NCBI RefSeq assembly: GCF_024171765.1
Contig: NZ_JAMTCI010000001.1
Span: forward strand, 186,001-250,000
DNA length: 64,000 nt
DNA from: Williamsia deligens
GTDB taxonomy: Bacteria > Actinomycetota > Actinomycetes > Mycobacteriales > Mycobacteriaceae
Direction of reading: 5' to 3'
The translations under genes and the position numbers were made by a program. Shown piece after piece: positions 32,855 to 41,505 of the stretch (positions are counted from its first letter, which is position 1; each line of letters starts with the position of its first letter). Below the pieces are notes generated by a model that ran no database searches, was not told the DNA's origin, and saw only the letters and a list, made by a program, of their open reading frames with translations.

Positions 32855-33658
32855 TCAGTCGGCGTCCCCTCGGCGTCCGAGAAGATGGAACGCTCGGCTC
32901 ATCTGCCGGTAGGGGTCACGGCGACTCGCCTCGGCCTCGACCCGCGCGATGGCGTCAACCTCGGCGGGATCCGAGATGTCGAGGGCTGCGCCGGCGAACT
33001 CGAGCCAGTCGACGAAGAGCCAGGTCCCGTACAGCGCCTCCGTCGCCACCCCGTGAGCGGACAGCGTCGTCGTCAACTCCTCGGGCGTGTCCGACCGCGT
33101 CTGAACCCCGAGTGGGTTGTCCTGCACCCGCTCGTCGAACGCCGCGAGGGCGTCGACCCATCGACGTTCCATCGCGGGGCGGACCGCGGTGGCGTGGGCG
33201 TTCGAGGTCATGATCGAGACCAGGCCCCCAGGCTGCGCACAGCGGCACAGCGTGGCGATCACGGGCTCCGGGTCGTCCAGGTAGCCCAGCACGCCGTGGC
33301 ACAGAACGCCGTCGAACCGGTTGTCCCCCACCGCGTCCACCGCATCCTCGCCGGCCGCCTGGATGAGTGTCACCCGAGTCCGCGCATCGTCGGACATCAT
33401 GCGCAGCCGCTCCCGGGCCCGGTCGAGCATGGCCGAGGACGGCTCCACGATCGTCACGTCGAAACCTGCGGACGCCAACGGGAACGACTGATGCCCGGCG
33501 CCGCCGCCCACATCCAGCACCCGCGCGGGCGGCTGCGGCAGATGATGCAGCAGGTGTTGGTGGAGCACGTAGGTCCGTACGTATCCCTTGACGGATCCAT
33601 AAGCCCCGTCGACGAAGCGGTCTGCGAGGTCACGATCGGCCCAGGAGGCATCGTTCAC
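32855..33658 (-). CDS. class I SAM-dependent methyltransferase
   Basis: A 267-aa protein with the Rossmann methyltransferase motifs: motif I VLDVGGGAGHQSFPLA (residues about 47-62), acidic loop VTIVEPS, motif II/III region FDGVLCHGVLGYL, and GGLVSIMTSN. The first 45 residues (DLADRFVDGAYGSVKGYVRTYVL) form a helical cap like that of CmoM/SmtA-type enzymes, which methylate tRNA wobble uridines; a small-molecule substrate is equally possible. GTG 33658 has AGGAGGCA-like sequence only inside the gene, so the start is moderately certain. Confidence 0.82.
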   Translation of the reverse strand: MNDASWADRDLADRFVDGAYGSVKGYVRTYVLHQHLLHHLPQPPARVLDVGGGAGHQSFPLASAGFDVTIVEPSSAMLDRARERLRMMSDDARTRVTLIQAAGEDAVDAVGDNRFDGVLCHGVLGYLDDPEPVIATLCRCAQPGGLVSIMTSNAHATAVRPAMERRWVDALAAFDERVQDNPLGVQTRSDTPEELTTTLSAHGVATEALYGTWLFVDWLEFAGAALDISDPAEVDAIARVEAEASRRDPYRQMSRAFHLLGRRGDAD

Positions 33659-33943
33659 GCAGTGACGGTAGCGCGACGCGCCGTACCGATTCAGCCCGAA
33701 AGTGCCGGTTTGCGATCGTGAACGTGCGTACAGTCGGTGTGGGTCCGGATGGGGTGTCCCCCCCAATCCCCATACGGGCCCATCCCACGCCACGAGTGCG
33801 TGGGGAGTCTCCACGGAGACGCCGACGGCCCCCTGTCTCCCCCGACCCGGGGGCCGTCGGCCCGGGGCTCCACAGATCGCCCCCGTCCGCCCGGAACGGC
33901 TCGCCGCGCGGTGATGGCACCATCGAGGGATGGTGAGCACAGC

Positions 33944-35443
33944 GTGACGAGTGTGGTCGTGGTCGGCGCGGGCGTGGGAGGACTCGCCGCGGCCGTCCGC
34001 CTGGCCGCGCAGGGACACGACGTCACCGTCCTCGAGCACGCAGACGAGCCCGGCGGCAAGCTGGGCGTGATCCGGCGCGACGGCTTCGTGTTCGACACAG
34101 GCCCGTCACTGGTGACCATCCCGGACATCCTGGAGGACCTGTTCGCCGCGACGGGCGCACCGGTCCGCGAGGTCCTCGACCTCCAGCGGCTGTCGACGGC
34201 AGCGCGGTACCGCTTCCCCGACGGCAGCGTCCTCGACATGCCCGGCCACCTCGACGACATCCCCGCCGCGCTCGACGCCGCCCTCGGTGCGGGCACCGGG
34301 GCACAGTGGGCAGCATTCCTGAAGCGCGCGGAGACGATGTGGGACGCCTCGCGGGAGACGTTCCTCGAGGCGCCGCTGACGATCTCGGCGCTGCGGCGCA
34401 ATCACCCGTCGCCCGCCGCGCTGCCGGCGATCGCACCACTGCGGACCATGCGCGGGATCGGCAAGAAGTACCTCTCCGACCCGCGACTGCGCATGCTGCT
34501 CGACAGGTACGCGACATACACCGGATCCGACCCCCGGCGCGCTCCGGCAGCGCTGGCCACCGTGCCCTGGGCCGAACAGGCATACGGATCCTGGTACGTC
34601 CGTGGCGGACTCGGCCAGATCGCCGCCGCCCTGGTCGACCGGCTCGTCGGACTCGGCGGCCGCATCGAGTACGGGGCGTCTGTCGGCGCGATCACCACCA
34701 CCGACGGCCGGGCCGACGGCGTGGACCTCGTCGACGGCACCCACATCGCGGCCGAGATCGTCGTCGCCAACGCCGACGCCCGCTCGGTCTACGGCGCACT
34801 GCTGCGGACACCGGCGACGACGAGGATGGCCAAGCGCGTGCTCGCGCCGACCCCGTCGTTCTCCGGTTTCGTCCTCCTGCTGGCGGTCGACGATCCGCCA
34901 GACGGGCACCCGCACCACGAGGTGCTGTTCGCCGAGGACTACGACGCCGAGTTCGACGCACTGTTCGGTCGTCGCGGCGGACCCCGGCCGGTCGACCGGC
35001 CGACCGTCTACATCTCGGCCCCCGACGACCCCGGGATCGTCCCCGGCCCGGGCAGCGCGGCATGGTTCGTCCTGGTCAACGCGCCGCGACACGACGTCCC
35101 GCATGGGGTGGACTGGGACGCACCGGGACTCGCGACGGCCTACGCCGACAGGATCCTCGACCTCATGGCCGAGCGTGGTGTCGACGTCCGTGACCGCATC
35201 CGGTGGCGCGAGGTCCTCTCGCCCGCCGACCTGGAACGTCGCACGCTCACCCCCGGCGGGTCGATCTACGGGTCGTCGTCGAACGGGGCCCGTGCGGCAT
35301 TCCTCCGGCCGCAGAACGCATCTCCGGTTCCCGGGGTCTATCTGGTGGGTGGCTCCGCCCATCCCGGGGGCGGTCTGCCGCTGGTGATGCTGTCGGCGAA
35401 GATCACCGCGGAGCTCGTCGCGGCGGACCTCACCGGACGATGA
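33944..35443 (+). CDS. CrtI-family carotenoid desaturase/oxygenase
   Basis: A 499-aa FAD enzyme. N-terminal fold VVVVGAGVGGLAAAVRLAAQGHDVTVLE (residues 3-30) and the C-terminal CrtI signature YLVGGSAHPGGGLPLVMLSAK. The C-terminal HPGGG-x-PLVMLS form occurs in phytoene desaturases and in the CrtP/CrtD-like enzymes that act later in carotenoid synthesis, so the exact step is open. No phytoene synthase or geranylgeranyl-diphosphate synthase gene is adjacent. GTG 33944 follows GGTGAG by 6 nt and starts just before the nucleotide fold; ATG 33914 is an alternative. It abuts the convergent YjbR gene with no gap. Confidence 0.85.
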   Translation: MTSVVVVGAGVGGLAAAVRLAAQGHDVTVLEHADEPGGKLGVIRRDGFVFDTGPSLVTIPDILEDLFAATGAPVREVLDLQRLSTAARYRFPDGSVLDMPGHLDDIPAALDAALGAGTGAQWAAFLKRAETMWDASRETFLEAPLTISALRRNHPSPAALPAIAPLRTMRGIGKKYLSDPRLRMLLDRYATYTGSDPRRAPAALATVPWAEQAYGSWYVRGGLGQIAAALVDRLVGLGGRIEYGASVGAITTTDGRADGVDLVDGTHIAAEIVVANADARSVYGALLRTPATTRMAKRVLAPTPSFSGFVLLLAVDDPPDGHPHHEVLFAEDYDAEFDALFGRRGGPRPVDRPTVYISAPDDPGIVPGPGSAAWFVLVNAPRHDVPHGVDWDAPGLATAYADRILDLMAERGVDVRDRIRWREVLSPADLERRTLTPGGSIYGSSSNGARAAFLRPQNASPVPGVYLVGGSAHPGGGLPLVMLSAKITAELVAADLTGR

Positions 35444-35776
35444 TCACCGGTCTCCGAGACCGTCCTGCAGTCGCCTCGGAGCCCGCCGACGCCACGCGTC
35501 GGTGAGGAGGTCGAGGACGGGCTCGGCGTCGGCCGAGGCGAGATCGACGGCCACCGCCGACACCCGCGACCCCCACATCACCACGCTCGCCCAGCCGAAT
35601 TCGGCGACCGCCTCGTGGACCTGCTCCGGGGTGAGCATGATCCGGAGGACCTGCGGTTCGGGACGGGTCGCGAGGACCGAGGTGCGGAAACGGATCGCGT
35701 CCATCCCGTGGTGGTCACCGACAGTCACCTCAGGCAGCGACGCAGCGTGCCGCGTGACGTCGTCCCAGGTGAGCAC
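35444..35776 (-). CDS. MmcQ/YjbR-family protein
   Basis: A 110-aa single-domain protein: LTWDDVTRHAASLPEVTVGDHHGMDAIRF at the start, then VLRIMLTPEQVHEAVAEFGWASVVMWG, the alternating pattern of the double-wing MmcQ/YjbR fold, thought to bind DNA. The biological role is not known. GTG 35776 is the first start in the homologous region; the longer frame upstream is antisense to GlpR. Its stop is immediately next to the CrtI-family stop (35443/35444), with no room for a terminator. Confidence 0.8.
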   Translation of the reverse strand: MLTWDDVTRHAASLPEVTVGDHHGMDAIRFRTSVLATRPEPQVLRIMLTPEQVHEAVAEFGWASVVMWGSRVSAVAVDLASADAEPVLDLLTDAWRRRAPRRLQDGLGDR

Positions 35777-35793
35777 GCCCCGAGTGTCCGCCG

Positions 35794-36831
35794 CTACTGC
35801 CCGACAGCGCTGCGGTAGTCCGGCTCCTCGCGCATCATGCGGCGATGCTGGAACGGCGGCAGATGGTCGAACACCGGGTGCTCGTCGTCGATCTCGAGGA
35901 CCACCGCGCCGGGGCGACGCAGGTGCATCGGGATCTCGTCGGCGAACGGATCGCCCACATCGTCGAAGTCGCGGCGACGCTGCGGCCGGGCAGCGCGGGT
36001 CGCACGCCGGCGACGGATCTGCTCCTCGATGCGGACTGCGCGACGCAGGACGGCCATGTAGACGACCAACGCGGCGACGGTCACACCCGTTGCGACCCAA
36101 CCGAGCCCACCGAGCGCGATACCGACACCCAGGCCGGCCAGCGCCAGCATCGCCAGGGTGAGCACCACCCGTTGCCGTCGGCGGTAGAGCTTCTCGCCGC
36201 GACGCTTGTCCGCAGCGGCGTCGTATCCACCGCGCCCACGACGGCGCGGCTCGTCGGCGTCGGCATCCAGGTCGTCGTCAGCCGCGTCGTCGTCATGCAG
36301 GTCGTCGTCGAGCTCGCCATCCGCATCGTCGTCGTGATCAGCGTCGGCGTCGCCCGCCGACGCATCGCCGTCGGTGTCTTCGGCGTCCTCGATGTCGTCG
36401 GCGTCCTCGGCCACGATCTCCGGCGCACCGTCGGCCTCCTCGCCGGCGGTGCGGGTCCGGGGCGGGGTGCCGACGTGGATGGCGTCGAGGTCGACCACCG
36501 CGTCCTCGTCGGACTCGCCGGCATCGTCGGCCGCGACCGTCGCGGCGACCCGCTCACGCCGGACATCTGCGTGGTCGTCGTCGTCGTTGATGAGCTCGCC
36601 CGGCTTGCGGTACTCGCGCTCCGGGGCGACCCAGCCGGCGTCGTGGGGGTGGCGCCCGGCGGAGATACGGCGCGTGGCCCGGGACATCGCGCGGCCGCCG
36701 CGGTCGATGACCCGCGTGGCGAGCGTCGCCTGCGTGGGCTTGCGGATCTCGGGGCGGTTCTTGATGAGCATCGGGACCAGGACGAACAGCCAGATGGCCA
36801 CCAGACAGATCCACAGCACGGAGTTGGGCAT
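35794..36831 (-). CDS. glpR: GlpR/SepX-like divisome membrane protein
   Basis: A 345-aa protein: N-terminal transmembrane helix (residues 4-22), a cytoplasmic linker with a strongly acidic stretch (residues 134-194, runs of Asp/Glu/Ala), two further helices (222-242 and 244-262) and a basic, Arg-rich C-terminal tail. This matches the corynebacterial Glp receptor (GlpR) and streptomycete SepX, membrane partners in cell division. Its place two genes from glp and near galU matches M. tuberculosis Rv0993-Rv0996. ATG 36831 has GAGGAGG upstream. The acidic repeat is probably fast-evolving. Confidence 0.82.
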   Translation of the reverse strand: MPNSVLWICLVAIWLFVLVPMLIKNRPEIRKPTQATLATRVIDRGGRAMSRATRRISAGRHPHDAGWVAPEREYRKPGELINDDDDHADVRRERVAATVAADDAGESDEDAVVDLDAIHVGTPPRTRTAGEEADGAPEIVAEDADDIEDAEDTDGDASAGDADADHDDDADGELDDDLHDDDAADDDLDADADEPRRRGRGGYDAAADKRRGEKLYRRRQRVVLTLAMLALAGLGVGIALGGLGWVATGVTVAALVVYMAVLRRAVRIEEQIRRRRATRAARPQRRRDFDDVGDPFADEIPMHLRRPGAVVLEIDDEHPVFDHLPPFQHRRMMREEPDYRSAVGQ

Positions 36832-36948
36832 GCGGGCGGCTCCTCCTCTCGGCGTCATCCCGGTGACCACACCAGTCACACGTGATCCCCGAAAGGTTAA
36901 TGCGCCGAACAGCTCGACCTGCGCCGACGCGCCGGGCGGGACACCAGA

Positions 36949-37614
36949 TCACGCGGGGAAGGCGGCCCGCCCCGTACGGACGATCGCCTCGGTGGCGCTG
37001 CCCACCACCTCGTCGGCCGTGAGAGCGAAGAGCAGGTGGTCCCGCCACGCCCGGTCGACGTCCATGTAGCGCTGCAACAGCCCCTCGCGGCGGAAACCGA
37101 CCTTGCCCAGCACAGCCTTCGACGCCTCGTTCGCGGGTTGGACCGTGGCCTCCACCCGGTGCAGTCCGACGGGGCCGAAGCAGTGGTCCACGGCGAGCGC
37201 CACAGCGGCGGTCACGACGCCGTTGTTGGTGCGGTCGGCGTCGATCCAGTAACCGATCCACGCGTTGCGCAACGCCCCGCGCTGGATGTTGCCGATGGTG
37301 AGCTGCCCGACGAACTCGCCGTCGACCTCGATGGCCAGCGGGATCATGTTCCCCACCTTGGCCTCCCGGCGGAGCACCGAGAACAGTGCGGGCCAGGCGG
37401 TGACGTGGTGGCGATCGGCCCAGTCGCCCTCACCGGTCGGCTCCCACGGCAGCAGGGTGGCCTGGTTCTTGATGCGCAGGGCGCTCCACGCCCGACCGTC
37501 GCGCAGGCGGACGCCCCGGAGACGCACCGTCCCACCCGGCGTGAGCAGGGGTCCCAGACGCGTGGGCCAACCGGGGTGCGGACCACCGCGCTTGTTCGCC
37601 GACCGCCAGAACAC
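36949..37614 (-). CDS. RimJ-like GNAT acetyltransferase
   Basis: A 221-aa acetyltransferase of the RimJ/RimL group, which acetylates protein N-termini (RimJ on ribosomal S5 in E. coli). Features: VRLRGVRLRDGRAWSALRIKNQATLLPWEP, the strand IPLAIEVDGEFVGQLTIGNI, the acetyl-CoA site around NNGVVTAAVALAVDHCFGPVGLHRVEATV and NEASKAVLGKVGFRREGL. It lies between glp and glpR in the order seen in M. tuberculosis (Rv0995). Start GTG 37614. Confidence 0.88.
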   Translation of the reverse strand: MFWRSANKRGGPHPGWPTRLGPLLTPGGTVRLRGVRLRDGRAWSALRIKNQATLLPWEPTGEGDWADRHHVTAWPALFSVLRREAKVGNMIPLAIEVDGEFVGQLTIGNIQRGALRNAWIGYWIDADRTNNGVVTAAVALAVDHCFGPVGLHRVEATVQPANEASKAVLGKVGFRREGLLQRYMDVDRAWRDHLLFALTADEVVGSATEAIVRTGRAAFPA

Positions 37615-37653
37615 GTCCGAACTGTAATACGCGGGTGCGACGAGCCGGGCGGA

Positions 37654-38922
37654 TCAGCCGCGCTGCGCCAGGAACAGCACGTCGACCTCGTCGCCGGTCT
37701 GCACCTCGTCGACGTCGGAGTCGACCACGACCAGGCAGTTCGCCTCGGCCAGCCCAGCCAAAAGGTGCGACGACCCGCTCTCGGACGAGCCGATGACCTG
37801 CACGAGGTACTCGCCCGTCTGCTCGTCGCGCATCAACTGTCCGCGCAGGTACCCCCGACGTCCGCGCACCGAGGCGATGGGCCCGACGGTGCGGGCCCGG
37901 ATGACCCGACGCATCGGCTTGCGCTTGCCCAGCGCGATCCGCACGAGCGGCCGGACCATCACCTCGAACGCCACCAGCGCGCTCACCGGGTTCGAGGGCA
38001 GCAGGAACGTCGGCACCTCGTCGCGGCCGAGCTGCCCGAAACCCTGGACCGAGCCGGGATGCATGGCGATGCGGTCGATCTCGATGTCGCCCAGCGGCGC
38101 GAGTGCGTCCCGGATGTTCTCCGACGCCGTCCCGCCCAGCGGGGCGCAGATCACGACGATCTCCGACCGGATGAGCTGGCCCTCCACCACGTCACGCAGC
38201 TGCGACGCCTCGCGGCTCGCGATGCCGACGCGGTTCACGTCGGCGCCGGCGTCGCGGGCTGCCGCCGCCAACGCATAGCTGTTGACGTCGAACACCTGCC
38301 CGGGACCGGGCGCGCGGTCGATGTCGACCAGTTCCCCACCGACCGAGATCACCGACAGCCGCGGCCGGGGATGCACCAGCACCCGGGTGCGTCCGACGGC
38401 CGCGAGCAGCCCGACCTGCGCCGACCCGATGATGGTGCCCGCACGCACCGCGACGTCACCGGGTTGTACGTCGTCGCCGACCCGGCGGACGTAGTCACCG
38501 CTCTCGACGGCGTGGCCGATCTTCACCTTCGACAGTCCGCCGTCGGTCCACCGCAACGGCAGCACGGCGTCGGCGAGGGTCGGCAGTGGTGCGCCCGTCT
38601 CCACGCGCACCGCCTGCCGGGGCTGAAGCCGTGTGGGGGTGCGGGATCCGGCGGGCACCTCACCGACAACGGGCAGCACGACGACGACGTGTTCGCCGGG
38701 TGCGTCGGCGTCGTCGGACGCCACGATGCCGGCCTCGGCGACATCGACACTGCGCACCGCGTACCCGTCGATGGCCGCCTGGTCGAAGCCGGGCAGCGGG
38801 GCCTCGGTGACGACCTCCTCGGCGCACAGGAGTCCCTGCGCCTCACTGATGGCGACGCGGACGGGGCGCGGCGCCACCGCGGCGGCGGTCACCCGCGTCA
38901 ACTGGTCCTCGACCGAACGCAT
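37654..38922 (-). CDS. glp: Glp: MoeA/gephyrin-like divisome protein
   Basis: A 422-aa protein with the full MoeA fold: APLPGFDQAAIDGYAVR near residue 42, VRVETGAPLPTLADAV near 106 and LLPSNPVSA at 307-315. But MoeA active-site motifs have changed: STGDEL is SVGGEL (193-198), the SGGVSxGxxD motif is APLGGTASEN (260-269), and the KPGKP segment is MHPGSVQGF (287-295). This argues against molybdenum insertion and for the scaffold role described for corynebacterial Glp, which binds FtsZ and GlpR. ATG 38922 has GGGAGG upstream. It lies between galU and rimJ. Confidence 0.85.
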   Translation of the reverse strand: MRSVEDQLTRVTAAAVAPRPVRVAISEAQGLLCAEEVVTEAPLPGFDQAAIDGYAVRSVDVAEAGIVASDDADAPGEHVVVVLPVVGEVPAGSRTPTRLQPRQAVRVETGAPLPTLADAVLPLRWTDGGLSKVKIGHAVESGDYVRRVGDDVQPGDVAVRAGTIIGSAQVGLLAAVGRTRVLVHPRPRLSVISVGGELVDIDRAPGPGQVFDVNSYALAAAARDAGADVNRVGIASREASQLRDVVEGQLIRSEIVVICAPLGGTASENIRDALAPLGDIEIDRIAMHPGSVQGFGQLGRDEVPTFLLPSNPVSALVAFEVMVRPLVRIALGKRKPMRRVIRARTVGPIASVRGRRGYLRGQLMRDEQTGEYLVQVIGSSESGSSHLLAGLAEANCLVVVDSDVDEVQTGDEVDVLFLAQRG

Positions 38923-39014
38923 CTCGCCTCCCACCGTCCCCTCGTCACCCGGGCGCGCCCGGGGACTGCTGATCGAGGTCTGACGTTAGTCGGTGACGGC
39001 GCGGGATCGGGCGA

Positions 39015-39950
39015 TCACGCGTCCTGGGCGAGCCGTTCGACGAGGTACTCGCGCAGTTCGGGGCCGATGTCGTCGCGGTCGAGCGCGAAATCGACGGAGG
39101 CCTTGAGGTATCCGCCGGGGTTGCCCAGGTCGTGGCGGGTGCCGTGGTGGACGACGACGTGGACCGGGTGGCCCTCCTCGATGAGCAACGCGATGGCGTC
39201 GGTGAGCTGCAGCTCCCCGCCGGCGCCGGGCTCGATGCGGCGCAGCGCGTCGAAGATGGCGCGGTCGAGGATGTAGCGGCCCGCGGCGGCAAGGTTCGAC
39301 GGGGCGTCGGCGGCGTCGGGCTTCTCCACCATGCCGGTCAGCTTCATCACGTTCGGGTTGTTCGCGTCCTCGAGCGGTTCCACGTCGAAGACGCCGTAGG
39401 CACTGATCTTCTCGTGCGGGACCTCGATGGCGCACAGCACCGTTCCGCCACGACGGGCGCGGGTGCGCGCCATGACCTCGAGGACGCCACCGGGCAGCAC
39501 GAGATCGTCAGGGAGGAGAACGGCCACGGCGTCCTCGTCGTCGCGCAGTTCGGCTTCCACGCAGCCCACCGCATGCCCGAGACCTAGGGGCTTGTCCTGC
39601 ACCACGGCGGCGACCTCCATCAGCGACGGCGCGTTGCGCACCTTCGCCAGCATGGAGGCCTTGCCACGCTTCTCCAGCGTCGACTCCAACACCAGGTCCT
39701 CGACGAAGTGGGCCACCACCCCGTCCTTGCCCGGCGACGTGACGATCAGGAGCCGTTCCGCCCCGGCCGATTTCGCCTCCTCGGCGACGAGCTCGATACC
39801 CGGCGTGTCCACCACGGGCAGCAGCTCCTTGGGGACCGTCTTGGTCGCGGGCAGGAACCGGGTGCCGAGCCCGGCCGCGGGAACGATCGCCGTGCGTGGG
39901 ATCGGCGGCGTGTTCGGAACGCTCTCGTATTCGACGCCCTTGGGTCCCAT
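39015..39950 (-). CDS. galU: UTP--glucose-1-phosphate uridylyltransferase
   Basis: A 311-aa nucleotidyltransferase that makes UDP-glucose for arabinogalactan, trehalose and glycogen synthesis. Motifs: AIVPAAGLGTRFLPATKTVPKELLPVVD (residues about 21-48, nucleotide binding), GLGHAVGCVE, VLLPDDLV with the metal-binding Asp, GMVEKP and LTDAI. ATG 39950 follows directly on the family start. It leads the glp-rimJ-glpR group on the same strand, as in M. tuberculosis. Confidence 0.95.
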   Translation of the reverse strand: MGPKGVEYESVPNTPPIPRTAIVPAAGLGTRFLPATKTVPKELLPVVDTPGIELVAEEAKSAGAERLLIVTSPGKDGVVAHFVEDLVLESTLEKRGKASMLAKVRNAPSLMEVAAVVQDKPLGLGHAVGCVEAELRDDEDAVAVLLPDDLVLPGGVLEVMARTRARRGGTVLCAIEVPHEKISAYGVFDVEPLEDANNPNVMKLTGMVEKPDAADAPSNLAAAGRYILDRAIFDALRRIEPGAGGELQLTDAIALLIEEGHPVHVVVHHGTRHDLGNPGGYLKASVDFALDRDDIGPELREYLVERLAQDA

Positions 39951-40021
39951 GCCCTACCTCTCAGCTCAGCTGTCAGTGTCGGATCGACGCTAGGTCTTCT
40001 CCCCGCCCGTCTCCTGTGAAC

Positions 40022-40867
40022 CTATCGGGTGTCGGCTGTGCGCGCGGGCCGTGCGAGGACCGCGATCCGGGAACCGTCGACATCCCAGCCGACACCTGCG
40101 GGGTCGCGGCCGGCGCGGTCCACGACGTCGTCCAGGAGGGCGACGTCGTCGGGCGCGAGATGCTCCCGCGTGGCCGCGAGGACCCGTCGGAGATGGTCGG
40201 TGGCCCACGTCACCGCAGGTCCCCCGGTTCCCGGGTCGACGCGCGTCGTGAACTCGTGGGCGTCGACCACCTCCCAGCCGGAGTCGGCGACGATGCGCGG
40301 CCAGTCGCCGCCGTGGGTCGGCATCGCCGCACGCAACCGCGTGTCCACGAGATCCCAGGCACGACGTTCGGCCGCCCCGGCGGGACTGTCGGCGGTGAGG
40401 AACCGCATCGGCCGGGCCACCTCGACGACGCACATCAGGCCGTCGTCGGTGACGGCGCCGGCGAGACCGCGCAGCACGCGTCCGGGATCCGCCACATGGT
40501 GCAGACAGTTCGACGCGAACAGCAGGTCGGGGGCCGTATCGAGCTGCAGGTCCCCGTCGAGATCCGCGACGACCGTGCGGACCCGGGAGGCGACACCCAG
40601 TCGGTCGGCGTCGCGCATCAGCGCCTCGTCGTACGCGTCCGAGGCGTCGACCGCGGTCACCTGGGCGGCCGGGAGGCGTCGCGCGAGACCCACCGCGGCG
40701 ATCCCGGTACCCGCTCCGAGGTCGACGACGGCACGAGCGCGCGGCGCCCGAGCCGCCACCCAGTCGAGCAGTTCGTCCCAGTGCCCGGCGAGGGCCAGGG
40801 TCTCGGCGGGCAGTCCCGCGTACGCGTGGTCGCCGGGGGGACCGTGGTGGTGATGACCGTGGGGCAT
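40022..40867 (-). CDS. class I SAM-dependent methyltransferase
   Basis: A 281-aa methyltransferase: a His-rich start (MPHGHHHHGPPGDHAYAGLP), motif I VVDLGAGTGIAAVGLARRL, acidic AVDASDAYDE, VVADLDGD, LLFASNCLHHVADPGRVLRGL and GLMCVVEVARPM. The LHHVADP-type post-I motif fits a small-molecule or menaquinone-type enzyme; substrate unknown. The N-terminal His run might bind metal, but is too short to be sure. It diverges from the DUF4442 gene across 109 bp and is the first gene in the block that separates galU from the 5-FCL gene compared with M. tuberculosis. Confidence 0.83.
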   Translation of the reverse strand: MPHGHHHHGPPGDHAYAGLPAETLALAGHWDELLDWVAARAPRARAVVDLGAGTGIAAVGLARRLPAAQVTAVDASDAYDEALMRDADRLGVASRVRTVVADLDGDLQLDTAPDLLFASNCLHHVADPGRVLRGLAGAVTDDGLMCVVEVARPMRFLTADSPAGAAERRAWDLVDTRLRAAMPTHGGDWPRIVADSGWEVVDAHEFTTRVDPGTGGPAVTWATDHLRRVLAATREHLAPDDVALLDDVVDRAGRDPAGVGWDVDGSRIAVLARPARTADTR

Positions 40868-40964
40868 GGCGCGACCATAACCATCTCCCGGCCACAACAG
40901 CACACCGTATTGCTGAAACAGCACACGCGTCCTGAACCCACCGCACCGTGCCATCGGCGGATGG

Positions 40965-40970
40965 CACGAT
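40965..40970 (+). promoter_or_regulatory. -10-like box of a probably leaderless DUF4442 transcript
   Basis: CACGAT, 6 nt, then ATG 40977: one mismatch to TANNNT but the same geometry as the other leaderless starts in this window, and no Shine-Dalgarno sequence. Confidence 0.35.
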
Positions 40971-40976
40971 GAACCC

Positions 40977-41498
40977 ATGACGACGTCGAAGACGGTCCAC
41001 CCCGGACGGCGGAAGACCCCGTTCCACCGGTGGCTGTTCCGTCCCGGACGCTTCCGCGTCCTGGTGAGCCTCTACCCGCCACTGCTCGGCGCGGGCGTAC
41101 GCGTCTCACGGATCTCCGACGACTGGACGTCGGGCGTCGTGAGCCTGCGGGTCTATCCGTGGACGGCAAACCTGCACGGCGCGGCATTCGGCGGCGCGCT
41201 GTTCAGCGCGACGGACATCCTCTACGGGATGATGCTGGCCGCCCAGCTCGGTCGCCGGTTCGAGGTGTGGACCAAGGCGGCCCACATCGAGTTCCACGCC
41301 CCGGGTCGCGGCCGACTCCGACTCGACGTCACCCTCACCCACGACGAGGCACAGACGATCCGTGAACAGACCGAGCGCGACGGGTCGTCGGACGTGATCC
41401 ACCACGTCGCGATCGTCGACGGCGCCGGTACCGTCGTCGCTGAGGCGACGCACACCATGCGGGTCCGAGTGCGGGCGGAGCGATCCACAGACGCGTGA
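40977..41498 (+). CDS. DUF4442 hotdog-fold (thioesterase-like) protein
   Basis: A 173-aa hotdog-fold protein related to YiiD C-terminal and PaaI-like thioesterases: FRVLVSLYPPLLGAGVRV, VSLRVYPWTANLHGAAFGGALFSATDILYGMML (the central hotdog helix), VWTKAAHIEFHAPGRG, ending in AEATHTMRVRVRAE. No catalytic residue is obvious. It is beside the acyl-CoA metabolic cluster but on the opposite strand from its TetR gene, and converges on it (8-bp gap), so a shared function is only possible. Confidence 0.8.
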   Translation: MTTSKTVHPGRRKTPFHRWLFRPGRFRVLVSLYPPLLGAGVRVSRISDDWTSGVVSLRVYPWTANLHGAAFGGALFSATDILYGMMLAAQLGRRFEVWTKAAHIEFHAPGRGRLRLDVTLTHDEAQTIREQTERDGSSDVIHHVAIVDGAGTVVAEATHTMRVRVRAERSTDA

Positions 41499-41505
41499 TC
41501 GCCCG

